Numbered from the stretch's first letter, positions 40,712 through 53,005 are shown. The stretch is 64,000 nt of DNA from Pycnococcus provasolii (GCA_938743325.2 OW568875.1:496001-560000); one strand, 5' to 3'. The notes: generated by a model not told the origin, from the sequence alone. A program made the numbers and translations.

Positions 40712-43700
40712 ATGTCTTCGTTTAAGGCCTTTGGGCACGACTACAACGACATGTTCGGCCGGTCCGTGCGCAACTCCCTCTCTGGAGCTTCAGGGGGAGA
40801 AGAAGAACACGACTCGCCTGACAATGTGGCCGCGGCCGCTTCTTCCTCCTCCTCCTCTTCTATCTACCAGCGTGCACGACGCTCGGACAACACAGCTTCT
40901 TCTCGGAAAGCGGGTAGAACTCTACCCTCCTCCTCGTACCCGCAAACCGCGGCGTCAGGGGCAGGAGCAAGGCCGCGAAGACCGGGACAACAACTCAGAA
41001 ATAGCAAACAAATCACCAGACCGCCGGATAACGCCGTCGCACTCTCAGCCATACCAGGTGCACCGGACGAAGACCCGTTTGGAGGGGCAGTCACGCCGCG
41101 CAGGTGGGTCACAACGCAAAAAACGTCGACGCCGCGAGGCGCACAGCCAGTGTGCGAGTCCGCGACGCCAGTCAAACTGCGTGACCGAAGAGGGTCTGTA
41201 GTCGCCGACCAGGAAGCGTTCAACATGGCAGCCACCTTTGCTGGCTCCGATCGTATGGACGCAACCGCCGCCGCCACAGCCGCCGCGCCGGCCTGGTTCG
41301 ACGGACCGCGCCCTGTGGTGGAGGATACGAATCGCGCAGGGTCGCCAGGAGGATTGTCGCTTCAGGCGATGGGAGCAATCACCGCCGGCTTGGACGCGAA
41401 CACGTTAGCCGCTCCCGGAACGCTTCTGCCCGCCCAAGTCGTGCCTGCGGAACTGCACAGGCGCTGCGTGGGCTGTGGTGTTGGACCGTGGTTGCCAGAT
41501 GAGGCGTTCTGCGGAGACTGCGGTTCGCCACTGCCGCCGCTCGACGAAGTTTCCAAGCAAAAGTTCCTTGCGCTGCAGCAGATGCACGGCGCAGGCGCGG
41601 GTCTCTTTGGTGGCGACAAAGACAAGGAAAAATCCAGGGGTGGTGGTGGTGGCGGCGGCGGCGGCGGCAACAGCGACACGGAAAATGTCGAAATGTCTCC
41701 CAGCCGACTTCGCATCCTCTACCTGCTGAGCCTGTACACGCGTGATGATTCCATGAGTGAGGATTCCAATCGCTGGTGTCGCATGCTTCCACTGCTGGTG
41801 ATCATCTACGAGGGCATCATCAAGGGTGTCTTCGACCACGACTACGCGCCACAGCCGTACAAAGTCGACGGCACGCGCATGTACCTCAACGTGAGCCAGG
41901 AAGGCCTCGACGATGTTGACGACCTGCGAGAGCAGGGTTTCCTGATGGCACTTCGCCTGCAGACGGACAAGTATCAGAGCAGCATGGCACTGCGAACGAC
42001 GGAGCTCGGCCTTCGCTACCTAGAGGAGCATCTCGACGAGGAATCAAAGCGCGCTGTGCAGAAGCTTGTGTACGTGCCCGTGGCAGGATCGGAACTAAAG
42101 ATGGACCAAGACGCCCACTTTCTCACCACCGAATTCGTTAGCATCAAGTGGGATGCCGAGGAGGAGGGTTTCGTCGTGTACGGCGGCAATGGCAGTTTCC
42201 GGCGCATCAGCACGATCACGGAGGTGGAAGCGGTTAGCTATGTGAGCTCGCCGTACATCTGCAATCACCTTCGCAATTTGAATTGGGATCTCACGAACAA
42301 TTCCTCTCGTGTGGACGAACTCAAGGACGCGACGATCGCAATCAAGGACGAGCTGGACGAGAACATTTTGCTCGACTACGTGCGCGTTGTCATCTGTGAG
42401 TGGATTCCCATGGGTGGCAACCAGATTGTGGCGATGAATGAAAAGTTGGGCAGTTCGGAGCGTGTGCAGGGCGGCTTCTTCACGGCGAACATCGACGAAA
42501 ATCCAGACGCCACGCAGCTGAAGGGCCGATCGGAGGGACTTTGCTGTGTGAGCTTGCTTGACTACGAGGAGGACCAGTACTGCAACTTCGAAGCGGAGGT
42601 GTTCTTTCCCACCGAGGAAGGCATGATTCAGGTGGAGAACATCGGCATTCACTTCAACGAGTCAGGATTCACGAGCTTTGGGCTGCGTATGGAGGGAATC
42701 CAAGATCGCGATGCGACAAATCAGAGCCTCGACCTGCTCAGCCGTCTGATTGTCGATGCGCAGGAGGACAGCACGAAGGCGATTCACAATCTACTCAGCC
42801 CGCACCAGCGCCAGTTCCTTGACCTCACGTATCTCAACGATGCGAGCAATCGCGACAAATTCACCGTAATCTTCGCAGAGAGTATTAATCCGAAAGTGAG
42901 CGCGGAGGAGTACCTCGACAATGGTGAAAACGAGAACGAGATCAAGCAGGTGCTCGGCGATACATACTCGAGCTTCGACCTGACGGACGATGAGGTGCTC
43001 ATCATTGGTAAAGGCGGCGTGTTCGTCGGAGGCGATCATAGCGCACGCCACGAGCCATTTCTCATGGCCCACGCTGAGCTGCAGACGCGTCACATCTTCA
43101 TGAAAAACCTGTACGCGCGCTGCTTCATTCTCGCCGATGTCCTCAAGCGCACCCGTAACATCATCGCGACGTACGAGAAGAATCCGGAGAGCATGAACAT
43201 CGTGAGATCAACGCTGTCCGAGTGCACGGAGGACGTCATCATGCTTGGCGAGCTGCAGGACTACCTGCTGACTTCCATACAGGCGATCGAAGTCCCCGAG
43301 CCCATCGAAGGTGACAAGGCGTCCGCGTCGCTATCCGATGCGCTCGACCTGTCCGATCGCCTCGAAAAGATGACTCAGCGCGCAAAGGACTTTGAGAAAA
43401 CGATCCAGGGAAGTCAAAACGAGCTTGACGCGATCCGCGAGATGGCGAATGTCATTTCTGAGGCGATTGGACTGAGAATGGGAGAAGCGCTTCAGGCAAA
43501 TACCAAGAACTTGGAGGATTGCGTAAGTCGACATCCAATTATGATTCACCCCATTGCGCATGACATCAACCATTCTGTTCTCAACTAACTAAATTTATCA
43601 TACAAACAATCACACAATCACAAACAATACGAAACAGTTCCGCGCCGGTGCGCGAAACTCCACTTCTCTGGAGATTATGAACGTCGTCTTCGCCGGATCG

Positions 43701-44333
43701 CTCGCTTTCGACGTCGTCGACCGCGTGACGGGACAGTACATGAGTATTGGCGATCGGATCACATGGGTGGAGGACTTTCTGCGTCCTTACATCGTGAACG
43801 TTCCTCTTGTGTGGTTCGCCATCAACATGAGCGTTTGGGCAGTTATCGGAGGATTTCTCATCGGTCTCATGCGCTACGCAGCTTACATGGCAAACAGCGT
43901 CGAGAGCTGGCGCATGCGCGTGAATCTGAAGGTGAACATTGATCACCTCCATCGATTTATCGCAACGAAGCCTGTGGAGGGCGAGGACATCAACCAAGAC
44001 TCGCGCACATATCTGAAAAAGTACACGTGGCAAGAATCCGACTCCATCCGGTGGTTGGGCCTGCCGCCAAAGTTTGAGCTTCTCGTTGACGAACGCTACC
44101 ACTACATTCTGCAGATTTTCGTTGTTATCAACAAACGACGCAGCAAATTGACGGGAGTGGTTGCGCGTCGCATGATCTTTGAGGAATTTAACGCGGCAAA
44201 CGTGCCAGACCTCAAACCGGACAGTCGCTGGGTGACAAACCCACTGTCTCGGCGCGAAGAGGCATCTGACGAGGCACTTGTGCTCCTGAAGAATTCGAAC
44301 GCTGACGAATCCGGCGGCGCTGTTAAGAAATGA
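40712..44333 (+). CDS. 1168-residue membrane protein with zinc-ribbon-like segment, unknown family (two exons)
   Basis: Exon 1 (40712-43522) and exon 2 (43638-44333) join over a 115-nt intron (GTAAGT donor, AAACAG acceptor) in phase 0, reading NLEDC then FRAGARNSTSLEIMNVVF. Unspliced, exon 1 would end 22 codons later. Seen: a disordered, Ser/Arg-rich N terminus; a CVGCG...CGDCG four-cysteine zinc-ribbon-like motif (about residues 251-272); a polyglycine stretch; a long acidic folded region; heptad-like helices around 840-930; then a hydrophobic segment and a strong TM helix pair (about 945-965 and 988-1020) and a 140-residue basic C-terminal tail. No enzymatic motif is visible. The helix-bundle-then-two-TM end recalls CorA-like channels, but no GMN motif was found, so that is not claimed. 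A start at 40712 (MSSFKAFGHDY) is chosen; upstream frame is non-ATG. Confidence 0.8.
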
Positions 44334-44469
44334 TGACTGTAATAAAAAGGATTTGCTTTACACTGTAAGTGCCGTGCTTTTCGTTCCCACGATTCGCCCC
44401 ACACAAAAAGCATAATAAAACTCCTCTTCCAATCTTCATTTCGTTTGTTTGTGCTTCTCACGATCGTCG

Positions 44470-46059
44470 TCAGGCTGCTGAGGACATCGGCGTGCCCGGT
44501 CCTATCATGGATTTGTAGCCTCCGTGCGCGCGCGACTTTTTCATCGCCGCGTTGTGGTGCAACTTCGCTGCTAAGGCTGCTTCCTCACCCTCGAGGTGCC
44601 GGAAAAATTCGCTAGCTGGAACGGGCATGTGTCCACGCACAGAATGCTTCGCACGCGAGTTCTTCTCCCTGAAATCCTTCAGGCCCTCGATATCCCACTC
44701 CCACGGATGGCCATTCTGACTTCGTCGATTGCCCTTGGGCTTCAGGAACTCCGGAATGAAGCGCTTCTTGTTCGCGCCACCGCCGCCGAAAGCCTTGGCA
44801 AACTCGTCGTACGAAATTTGACCGCTGCCATCCTTGTCCGCATCCCTGAACAGGTCCTGAATCTCATATTCGCTTAAGTTGAGCGCCTTGAGGTCCTTGA
44901 GCGCTTTTTTGAACTCGTGAATGTCCACCTCGCCGTTTCCGTTGACGTCGAACTTCTGGAACGACTTTTCCAGCATCGACCACTTGCCATTCATGCGCGA
45001 GTCGAAGGTTTCCAAGTTGCGAACAGCGTCGCTCATGATTCCAAATGGCAGCTTCGTCGTCGGATCACCGAATGGCAGCTCTGGGTCCGGGCCTTGCCTC
45101 CACCTCGCGCCGCCAGCCTTTCGTGGAGGGAGCTGCTTGAAGGTGATGCGCTTGAACTTGAGCGAGTCGCAGAACTCGGCGTAGTCGATGTTCCCTGAGC
45201 CGTCGACGTCGACGCTGCGCATAATTTCCTCGAGGATGGGCTTGTTGATTCCCAGGTTCAGCATGTTCATCGCCCTCATGAACTCGTCGCTGTCAAGCGC
45301 ACCCGAGCCGTCGAGGTCTAGTGTCCTGAAGTGGCTCGTGATGGCGTTCGCGCCCTTCTGCTCGAGGCGATCCTTTAGCACGCGCACTGCGTGGTTGAAT
45401 TCCTCCGCCAGCTCCACTTTGTTGTTGAACGCGACTTTGTCCGTGAGGCCGCGCCTTGCATATCCCTTTGGCTTCGACGAAGGCCCCTCCGCCTGCACGC
45501 TGGGCAAAAGTCCGTGCCTTTGGCTAGGCTCGGGCGGCGGCGGCGGCGGCAGGTAGTTAGCGTCCTGCTCGTCAACACTTGGCAGCCCCATGCCCTGTCG
45601 AGGCAGCAGCGCACCCGGGCCACCGCCGCCCCTTTCCATGTGCCGCTTTCGCTCCGCCATTTCGAACATCTGAGCGCTGCTCAAGGATTCGAATGCGTCG
45701 CTCCCCGGCGACTGCGCGCCTGCATTATTGCTAGGCCCCGCAGCGGCTGCCGCCTTTTGCGTGGGAATGGGCGGAAGCTGACTGCTCGTCCCTCTTCCCG
45801 GAGTCACGTACGGCAGAGGCCTGTCAACGGAAGCCGCTCGTTCGTTGAGCGCTGTTCGTTTGTTTGCGCCAATTGCCGACGCGCTGCTCGGCGCGTGCCT
45901 TCCTCTGCTGTTTCTCACGGCGTGCCTTGCACGGTTTTGCTGCTTGGCCCCGAGTCCTTCGAGTCGCAGCGGTCGCGCGTTGAACGCCGCGGTGGATGCT
46001 TGTATGCTTAATAGCTGCTCACTGATATTCTTCAGGCGATTCGCGGGTGCGAACGCCAT
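44470..46059 (-). CDS. Calcium-binding protein with four EF-hands
   Basis: Predicted 529 aa. Four canonical EF-hand loops occur in two pairs: DLDGSGALDSDE (about 248), DVDGSGNIDYAE (about 284), DVNGNGEVDIHE (about 373) and DKDGSGQISYDE (about 411). Each has Asp/Asn/Ser at positions 1, 3 and 5, Gly at 6 and Glu at 12, so all should bind calcium. The N-terminal 230 residues are low complexity (Ala/Pro/Arg-rich, with PPPPPP). The tail is basic. It is not a kinase. Long algal EF-hand proteins with a disordered head occur in flagella and centrin-related structures; function here is inferred only as calcium sensor. ATG at 46059. Confidence 0.88.
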   Translation of the reverse strand: MAFAPANRLKNISEQLLSIQASTAAFNARPLRLEGLGAKQQNRARHAVRNSRGRHAPSSASAIGANKRTALNERAASVDRPLPYVTPGRGTSSQLPPIPTQKAAAAAGPSNNAGAQSPGSDAFESLSSAQMFEMAERKRHMERGGGGPGALLPRQGMGLPSVDEQDANYLPPPPPPEPSQRHGLLPSVQAEGPSSKPKGYARRGLTDKVAFNNKVELAEEFNHAVRVLKDRLEQKGANAITSHFRTLDLDGSGALDSDEFMRAMNMLNLGINKPILEEIMRSVDVDGSGNIDYAEFCDSLKFKRITFKQLPPRKAGGARWRQGPDPELPFGDPTTKLPFGIMSDAVRNLETFDSRMNGKWSMLEKSFQKFDVNGNGEVDIHEFKKALKDLKALNLSEYEIQDLFRDADKDGSGQISYDEFAKAFGGGGANKKRFIPEFLKPKGNRRSQNGHPWEWDIEGLKDFREKNSRAKHSVRGHMPVPASEFFRHLEGEEAALAAKLHHNAAMKKSRAHGGYKSMIGPGTPMSSAA

Positions 46060-47668
46060 AGTTTATTTATTGTTCTCAGAGAAGACTCCAAGATTCAACA
46101 ACACACACAAAGAAGAGAGGTAAGGCCACACCACGTTAAGCAGCCAATGCCAAGAAAGTGCGGAGAGAGAATGCGAATGTGGCCGCACACACACACACAC
46201 CGAACCGAATAAAAATGAATATAAATATAGAAACTGGCCAGCGTGTATATGTATCCCCCTTGGAGCAACCTCTTGAGCCGATAAAAAATACATACGATTT
46301 CCGACACGTCGTTGTTGGTTTGTTAATTAATTCATTTTTTAATCATTTACCACCGCTGCACCGCACCGTGTAGACACAGTACTATCGTGTTTTAATGTGG
46401 TCGAATTCTTCCCTCATTCCCTCCTTATTCCAGTAGTGATTCCACGTAAGAATTACAATTAGTCAATTACGCACCTCAACCTCAACTCTTGGCCCGCCTT
46501 TGGTAAATTAGTTCATGGAGCTGGTTAATTAGTACTACTTCGATACGGTTGGGAGTTGCGACTGGCCTCAGGGACCATGTTGTTGTTGTTGTTGTTGTTG
46601 ACTTTTGTGCGACTGAATGGACGAGAGGGGGCCTCGACCAAGCTGCCGCTTGCCGGAGCCCCTCGGCCCGTTGTCCCGGGCCACTCAACGAAAAGTGCAA
46701 ACACGAGCAAGTCCTTGAAGAAGGTGTCCACTTGAATGAAAGCCGTGGAGGATTTTTGCTTCCATCGCAATGGGCACCAACGATGCCCCCCCCCCCCAGG
46801 CATCCTAGGGTTGAAGTGGTGACTGACTTGGAAGTCTGTCTGGTTGCAAAGAAACACGCTGGCCAAGCGGCCAAGGAAGAGGAAGATGCAAAGTCGACGA
46901 GGTGGCGAGGAATCTCGGACTGAGATCTACTGTAGTCTGTTGTAGGTAAGGTCTTAGCTCGTCGACAACTCACATCCCCCCCGACAGTCGAGTGAGTCGA
47001 CTCCTCGTGAAGGAGGTTCGTGAAGGGAAGGGAGGGTCTTTGGCTCTGGCAACCTCCCCTCCCTTCTCCTCCCTTCTCTCCATCTCCTTCTCATCAGATG
47101 TGGATGGGCCTCTCTTCTCAACAACTACTCACCCTCGACACTCCTTCTCTGCTAGGGTTTGCTGGAAAACACAGGCAAACTTGTCACGCAGCAGCATACG
47201 CCTCCTACACACGCACGTCTCACTCGCTTGTGTGTGTTTGGAATACAACGACCTGACCTTTGTGTGACCCGCATTGCTTGCGTGCGTGCTGCTCGCATAG
47301 GTTGGGGGAAGAGACACGAAACCACAACAGCTACACGTGTGTGTATGGTGTGAGCAACGGTACCGTATGATATTATTCTAAAACAAATATATCCGTTGTT
47401 TTTACGTTTTGGGCTCCTGCCAAGATATAACAAGAGAATTTAAAAAAAAGTATTGTTTGTAGTTTGCCAGCTCCATCATCCATCCATTCCCACCTCACCT
47501 CCCCTACAAAAGGTTGAGCACCGCACGCCGCAGGAGCGCCGCGTGGTGGCAGGCGACCCAAAAGGAATGGTGGAAGCCGCCCGCACGCTTGCAGCCCAGT
47601 CGACCCCACGAGTCTCCCCTTTCACGTGCTTATTGCAACACGGGTTGCATTCCCAACGGCGGCGCAGC
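46060..47668. other. 1.6 kb gene-free stretch
   Basis: Between the EF-hand gene start and the HMG gene's stop. It has a CA-repeat (about 46185-46200), a TTG/TTG-rich run (46577-46601) and a poly-C run (about 46785-46797). Short open frames here are low complexity. No gene was recognised. Confidence 0.5.
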
Positions 47669-48617
47669 TTACGCAGCCTTGGTGCGCTCGTACTCTGCCT
47701 TGGCCCGCTCGTAGCGCTCCTTGTCCGCCGCCGCCTCCTTCTCGTACTTCGCCTTGTCCTTGTCCGCGATCTTGGACCACGCGGCACCCATGAGCTTTCC
47801 GAGCTCGCCAATCGTGGCAGTCGGGTTATCCGCCTTCGTCTTCCCACGCACGGCGTCCATGAAGAAGAAGTACGCAGACTTCGCGCGCTTGGGCGCGTCG
47901 GGGTCCTTCTTCTTCTTCTTGGGCTTCTCCGGGGGGGCCTCGGGGCGGCTCCACGTCGTCTCGGACGTCTTGCGGTTGTAGTAGTACGTCTTGCCCGTGT
48001 TGGGGTCCTGCGCCTCCGCCCAGTCCTTCGGCATCTGCGGCGTCGGGGGCACGTATGTCTCCTTCTCAGCATTGTAGCGCTCCTTGTCCTTGTCAGCCTT
48101 CTTCTGGTACGGCAGCTTCTCCTTCTCGGAGAGCTTGGACCACATTTCGCCCATGAGCTTTCCGAGCTCGCCAATGCCGGCAGTGGGGTGCTTTTTCTTC
48201 ACCTTGTCACGGACGTCGTCCCTGTGTTTGTAAAAGTGCGCGTTTTGTTCACGTTGGAGTGGTTGCAGTGTTCACGTGTTAGTGCTCCTGGTTTGAGACT
48301 TTTTTTTTTTGAAATTTGAAAATGGAGCGAGAGGCCGCGGGCAGGTTGTGTGCTACGTACATGAAGAAGAAGTACGCAGACTTCGCGCGCTTCGGCGCAT
48401 TGGGGTCCTTCGGACGCTGTGTTTTGTTTGTGCAGGAGACGGTTGTTTATTTGTGTTAGTTTCTGGAGCAGGTGCACGCGTTGCGTGTTTCGTTTGCATG
48501 TGTGCAGCTTGAAATTCAAAAATTAGAGGAATTTCGAAAGGAAGGCGCGTGTCCATGCGAAAAAAAGGAGAAATTAGGCAAGTTTCAGTTGTAGGCACGT
48601 ACGTCGCTCTTCACCAT
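47669..48617 (-). CDS. HMG box - WW - HMG box protein (three exons)
   Basis: Predicted 207 aa. Exon 1 (48617-48603) is only 15 nt (MVKSD); exon 2 (48416-48361) is 56 nt; exon 3 (48221-47669) holds the rest. Introns are 186 and 139 nt with GTACGT donors and CACAG acceptors. Reading through gives RPKDPNAPKRAKSAYFFFM then DDVRDKVKKKHPTAG, the unbroken start of an HMG box, and a total length divisible by three, so the model is well supported. Domains: HMG box (about 6-78), WW domain (about 87-117, WAEAQDPNTGKTYYYNRKTSETTW), a lysine run, then a second HMG box (about 127-200). HMG boxes bind and bend DNA; WW domains bind proline-rich partners. The WW between two boxes is unusual. Confidence 0.88.
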
Positions 48618-49797
48618 TGTTCTGCGGAGGAGGAAAGGTTGTGTTTTGTTGTGTTTGTGTGCGAAGAGTCAGACACAGGCGCGAAGAGTCGAAAAGTCGA
48701 GAAATGAGGCAGAAAGTGGGACACGCGCGCGCGTTTTGCAGGCAAGGTGCACGTTTGGGTGAGAGCAGGGAGTATGTTGTGTGAACGCAAAAGCTTTTCT
48801 GTGTATTTTTTCGCGAAAAAAACCTTCCCAGTCTTCATGGACATGTCCGGTACAAAATGGTCGAGCTGTTGTTTCCACCACGTGGACTCTAAACGAGAGC
48901 CTATAGCCATATAAAGCCATATATAGCTCATGCCTAGGGAGGACGAAGCAGAGGAGGCACACAAAAAACACAACAACACCAGGAACAAACATTAAGAAAA
49001 CACAAGCACAAAAAACACAAGTGAGGCACACTAAAAAGCAAAGCAGACAAAGCCCGACATGGCAGTCACTTACCTAGTTGTATAGAGCGAATGAAGTGAA
49101 GGTTTTGAAAATGAGTGGGCGAGGTAGGTTGTGTGAGCACTTCCAAGGGAGGTAAAAGGCGCCTCAAAAACTACAGTGTAGGAATAGGTCGGGGAACGTT
49201 CTCTCGGGGCTGTATGTTGTCGGGAGTGGCATCGCTCCCTGTGCGCAAGGCGGGGCAACGCTGCGCCAACGGCTACCTCAACCAAATGGGGGTACCGGTT
49301 CGTGGCCCCCGGGGTTAAGGTTATCGTCTGCGGAAAACCTTTTACCCTTCCCTCCCTTGCTCTTGTCGTACCCATGAACGTGGCAGTATGGCCCTGGGGG
49401 GATCCACCTTTGGTCTGGTTGAGGTTGAGGTTTTTGTTTTTTGGTTGTGTTGTTGGTTAATCTTCTGCTTTTTCCGCCTCTTCCTTCCCCGCGGCTCTTC
49501 TTCGCTTTTCCTTCTCTTTCTCTGGGATCCATCCGGGAACCTCTATCCTACGTCGTAATGCTCCTCGCTTCTGCTTTCTTTTTGATGGTTCGGGGATTGG
49601 CGCTTTTCCGCCTTTTCGTCCCCCGCGGTCGGGTTTCCTCCGCCCCCGCCCCCCCTCACATTTTAGGGGGTATTCTCGGGATCCCCCCCTGTATGGGATT
49701 TGTGTTTTTATGCATCAAACGACGTTTCCGTACGAGTAGTACACAATGTGGTGATGTGTGACAACACACACACACACACACACAAGACATAATAAGT
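48618..49797. other. 1.2 kb gene-free stretch with a CA repeat
   Basis: Between the HMG gene start and the FkbM gene's stop. It includes an AT-rich run with CATATAAAGCCATATATAG (about 48908-48926), pyrimidine-rich tracts at 49440-49560 and an (AC)n repeat at 49762-49783. No RNA gene was recognised. Confidence 0.5.
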
Positions 49798-50469
49798 TTA
49801 CGTGCTTATTGGCCATCCACGCGCACGCAGATCGACACGCATGTCCGTCTGAGCCTCACGCTCGTCCACGCCGTCGCGCGCGCCGAACGTGTTCCAAGCT
49901 TTCGAGTTCCCACCGCGATCGAAATTCAAACGAGCTCCACCACCACCACCACCACCACTACTTTCATTGTCACCGTAGCAGCTACCACATCCAGGCGTGC
50001 ACAGTAGTAAGCTGTCGACGACATGCCGGTCAACCACACCGCCGTACGGAACACACATCAAGTTCACAGCCTTGCCCACGCCTGCAGGCCCAGAGCCGGC
50101 GTCAAAATCTGGCCACGCGTCAGGAACGTTCGCGTTCAGAAACGAACGTGCGGCACTTGCAACGTAGCATCGGTACTGGAATGCACTCAAACGCTGAACA
50201 AGAGCACGCACCGAGGGAATCGACGGCGAGCCCTTCGCGCGCGCGGCGTCGTACTCGAACACGAGCGCGCTGTACGCGAAGGCTGACAAGCCTTTCGCCA
50301 TGCCCTCGATCGCCTCCGACTCCATGCCCTCGATGTCAAGCTTCACCAATATCATGGCATCCTTCAGATTTCGTCCCTTGCTATCCATGGCTCCGATCTT
50401 AATCAAGTCGGAATCCAGGGAAATCGTCGGGACGCGAAAAGACTTGTTCTTATTCTTCTTCGCACGACT

Positions 50470-50501
<32 letters not shown>

Positions 50502-51216
50502 ACTTGCTTGCACCCTGGTCATTCTTTGATCCGTCCGTGAAGATTGTCACCTCACCTCCCGACTTGGACGAAACGGCCGCTTGCTTCAGGGTGACTTGAG
50601 CCTTCACGCCATCGTCCTCGAGTGCTGCGAGAACCTCGTCGCGAACACCCTGAAGCGCCATGAAGGTGTCCGGGTGTGCTTCATAGCTGAACATGCGAAT
50701 GCGTGCGCCACGAGTCGATCGCATCTTCGACGGTGCACGTCTTGCCACTTCGCGTGCAGCGCCTCCAAAAAATCGCAGCGTCTGACCCACGTTGCCACCC
50801 GCATCCACGAGCCAGAGAGCGGGGCTACTGCTGTCGGAAGAAAGACTTGGGGTCAGGGCACCCAGCGCAACGGCCAATGCAACCTGCTCCGTATGCTTCT
50901 TCACGCCTAGCCAGGTTAAACGCTCGGCAGGAGCATTCGCAAGGAATCGGTGCTGCGCACGGTGCAGCTGCACGAGACATGGCTCTAGCATAGCCTTTTG
51001 TGACGCGCTGAGACGTGACGACGACGGCGAAGACGAAGACGACGCTGACGCTGACGCTGACGCTAGCGCAGTTTGATCGGGCAGCATGCTAACCCACGAC
51101 GCGGTGGATGGCGACAACGTTTTCGGCATTCCTGTCGTACGTGGCTCCTTCGGTTTAGAAACCTTCCGACCTGCAAGGGTTTGGAAATTGGGGATGGCAT
51201 GACTGTGTGTGAGCAT
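49798..51216 (-). CDS. FkbM-type methyltransferase-domain protein
   Basis: Predicted 472 aa. The SAM-binding motif I is LWLVDAGGNVGQTLRFF (about 142-158), followed by FSYEAHPDTFMAL and QAAVSSKSGG, then DAMILVKLDIEGMESEAIEGM, the IKIDVEGxE-like motif of the FkbM family. FkbM-family enzymes O-methylate sugars, polyketides and other metabolites; the substrate here is unknown. A glycine-rich loop interrupts the domain (about 260-272). The tail has clustered cysteines (CTPGCGSCYG). The ATG at 51216 is used. It lies only 48 nt after the stop of the same-strand neighbour. A spliced upstream exon is possible, because TTGCAG at about 51170 resembles an acceptor. Confidence 0.75.
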
Positions 51217-51263
51217 TCTCCAGCTTTCCCAAACCAAATAAAAAAAGAATAAGGGTACAAAAA

Positions 51264-53005
51264 TCACCAACGTGTGTTCTCGTTGCTAGCCAGGAATCGG
51301 CGGGTCCCACGCCGCTTGCCCTTCTTCTTCGCATTCAGCTTCGTACTTGCTGATCGCAATGCCGAAGCCTCCTTGCCAGCTGCCTCGGCAATCGCTTCCG
51401 CTTCCGCCTGTGCATTGAATGATTGGCGCGTGTTTTATTATTTTGTGAGCCAAGAATCAGACCAAGGGGGAATCATGAAATAAAGGGGGAGGGTGTGTGT
51501 GTCAACTCTTCAAGTTGCCGTGTTTTCGTACGTACCTGTGCAGTTGTGGCAACCTCCTTCGCCTGCTCAGCCTCTAACATCTTCGTGCTGTCACCGTCGT
51601 CCTCCGCGCGCTGCGCAACCTTCTCAGCCTCCGTGGCTGCTTGCTGTGCTTGATCTGCCGCATCCTCCGCAACAATCGCGGCATCCTGCAATTTCTCAGC
51701 AGCCTCTTCTAGCTTATCAGCATCTTCCTCCACATTCTCTTCATCTCCAGTTGCCATCCCACTCGCAACATCCTGCAGGGTTGACTTCGCATCCTCTGTG
51801 GCTTTCAAAACCTCCGACGCAACGCGAGCAACCTCCCCAGACGTGGCTGATACGCCCTCGGCGATATTTTGCACATCCTCGCTGCTCGCATCCTCCGCGA
51901 GTTTGGATGCGGACTCCGTCGCTTCGTCGATGGCATTGAGCGAGGACTTCGCGTCGTGCGCCGCCTCGCTGAGCTCCTCACCTGCGTTGGTTACCGCCAC
52001 CTCAACATTCGTCGATTCGGCATCCTCAGCAACCTGCTCCACGTCCGTTGGCGCCTCGCTTGGCGACAGCATCGCCTCAGCGCTGTCCTCGGGCGAGACG
52101 TCCGCAGTCACCACCTCGTCACCCGCAACGCTCTCGCCGTCATTCGTGCCAGCAACCTCTTCAGGCGACTCCGCGCTTGACGACATGTCCTCATTCGGGT
52201 CATCCTGCTGCTCCTGCACCTGCTCCTGCTCCTCGTGCGAAGCAGGCTCCTCACCAGGCGCGAGCATGTCCGTGGCTGACGGTTCATCCACAGTCACAAC
52301 GCCTGCTCCTTCGCTCGCGTCTTGCGCCTCCTGCCCCTCCTGCTCTTCCTCTGTCGTCGCCTGCTCCTGGCCCTCCTGCCCCTCCTCGACGTCAGCGGCA
52401 ACTTGCGATTCTTCCTGCTCCTGCTGCTCCTCAGCAGCCTCAGCTTGCGCCTCCTCCTCGGCGTCGCCACCCTCCGCGGTCTCCTCCGCGGAGGCGATCT
52501 CCTCCGCGGTCTCCTCCTCCACGTGATCTTCCTGTTCCACCGCGGTTGGAATCTCTGTAGGCTTGGCACCCTCCGCGGCGTTTTTCTCCTGAATGATCGC
52601 CGCGGTCACAGTATCTTTGACGTCCTCGCTGACTGTCTGCACACCACCTCTATCGTCGACTGCCGTCTGTTTAAGCTCAGGCACGAACTTCCACCTGATG
52701 GGTTCCGTCACGTAGTAGAGGCACGCCGCGAGCGCGACGAGCATGGTAATGAGGATGAGTCTCGCTCGCGGCGACGCACTTCGCAGTAAGGCTGCTGGCG
52801 ACCCTTGCGTGGTGGAAGGTTCTTTCGTTTGCATCCTTCCTCCTTGGAGTTTGGTCGACGAGTTGTTCGCAGCGAGTTTATCTTGCATGATCGCCTCACC
52901 ACTCCATCCTGCACCCCACTCCTCCCCCCCTTTCTTGTCGGACTGCGCACCCGCCACTCCAAGCGGGAGGGGGAGAGCCTGAGCCTGAGAGCCGCTAAGA
53001 CGCAT
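51264..53005 (-). CDS. Acidic single-pass membrane protein with coiled coils (two exons)
   Basis: Predicted 537 aa from exon 1 (53005-51536) and exon 2 (51407-51264), intron 128 nt with GTACGT donor and CACAG acceptor, phase 0. Exon 2 adds a basic tail (AEAEAIAEAAGKEASALRS...KKKGKRRGTRRF). A short N-terminal cytosolic part, one TM helix (ARLILITMLVALAACLYYV, about 82-100), then a long Glu/Ala/Ser-rich acidic region with heptad-like segments near 340-480 are seen. No family was recognised; the layout is of a type II or tail-less membrane protein with a coiled-coil luminal or stromal domain. The acidic body against a basic end might allow charge-based assembly. ATG at 53005. Confidence 0.75.

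Noticed and set aside
40712-44333. CorA-type magnesium channel identity for the 1168-aa protein
   Set aside because: No GMN motif near the TM helices could be found.
47453-48319. 288-codon plus-strand frame across the HMG gene
   Set aside because: Antisense of HMG/WW domains; Leu/Arg-rich and without domain features.
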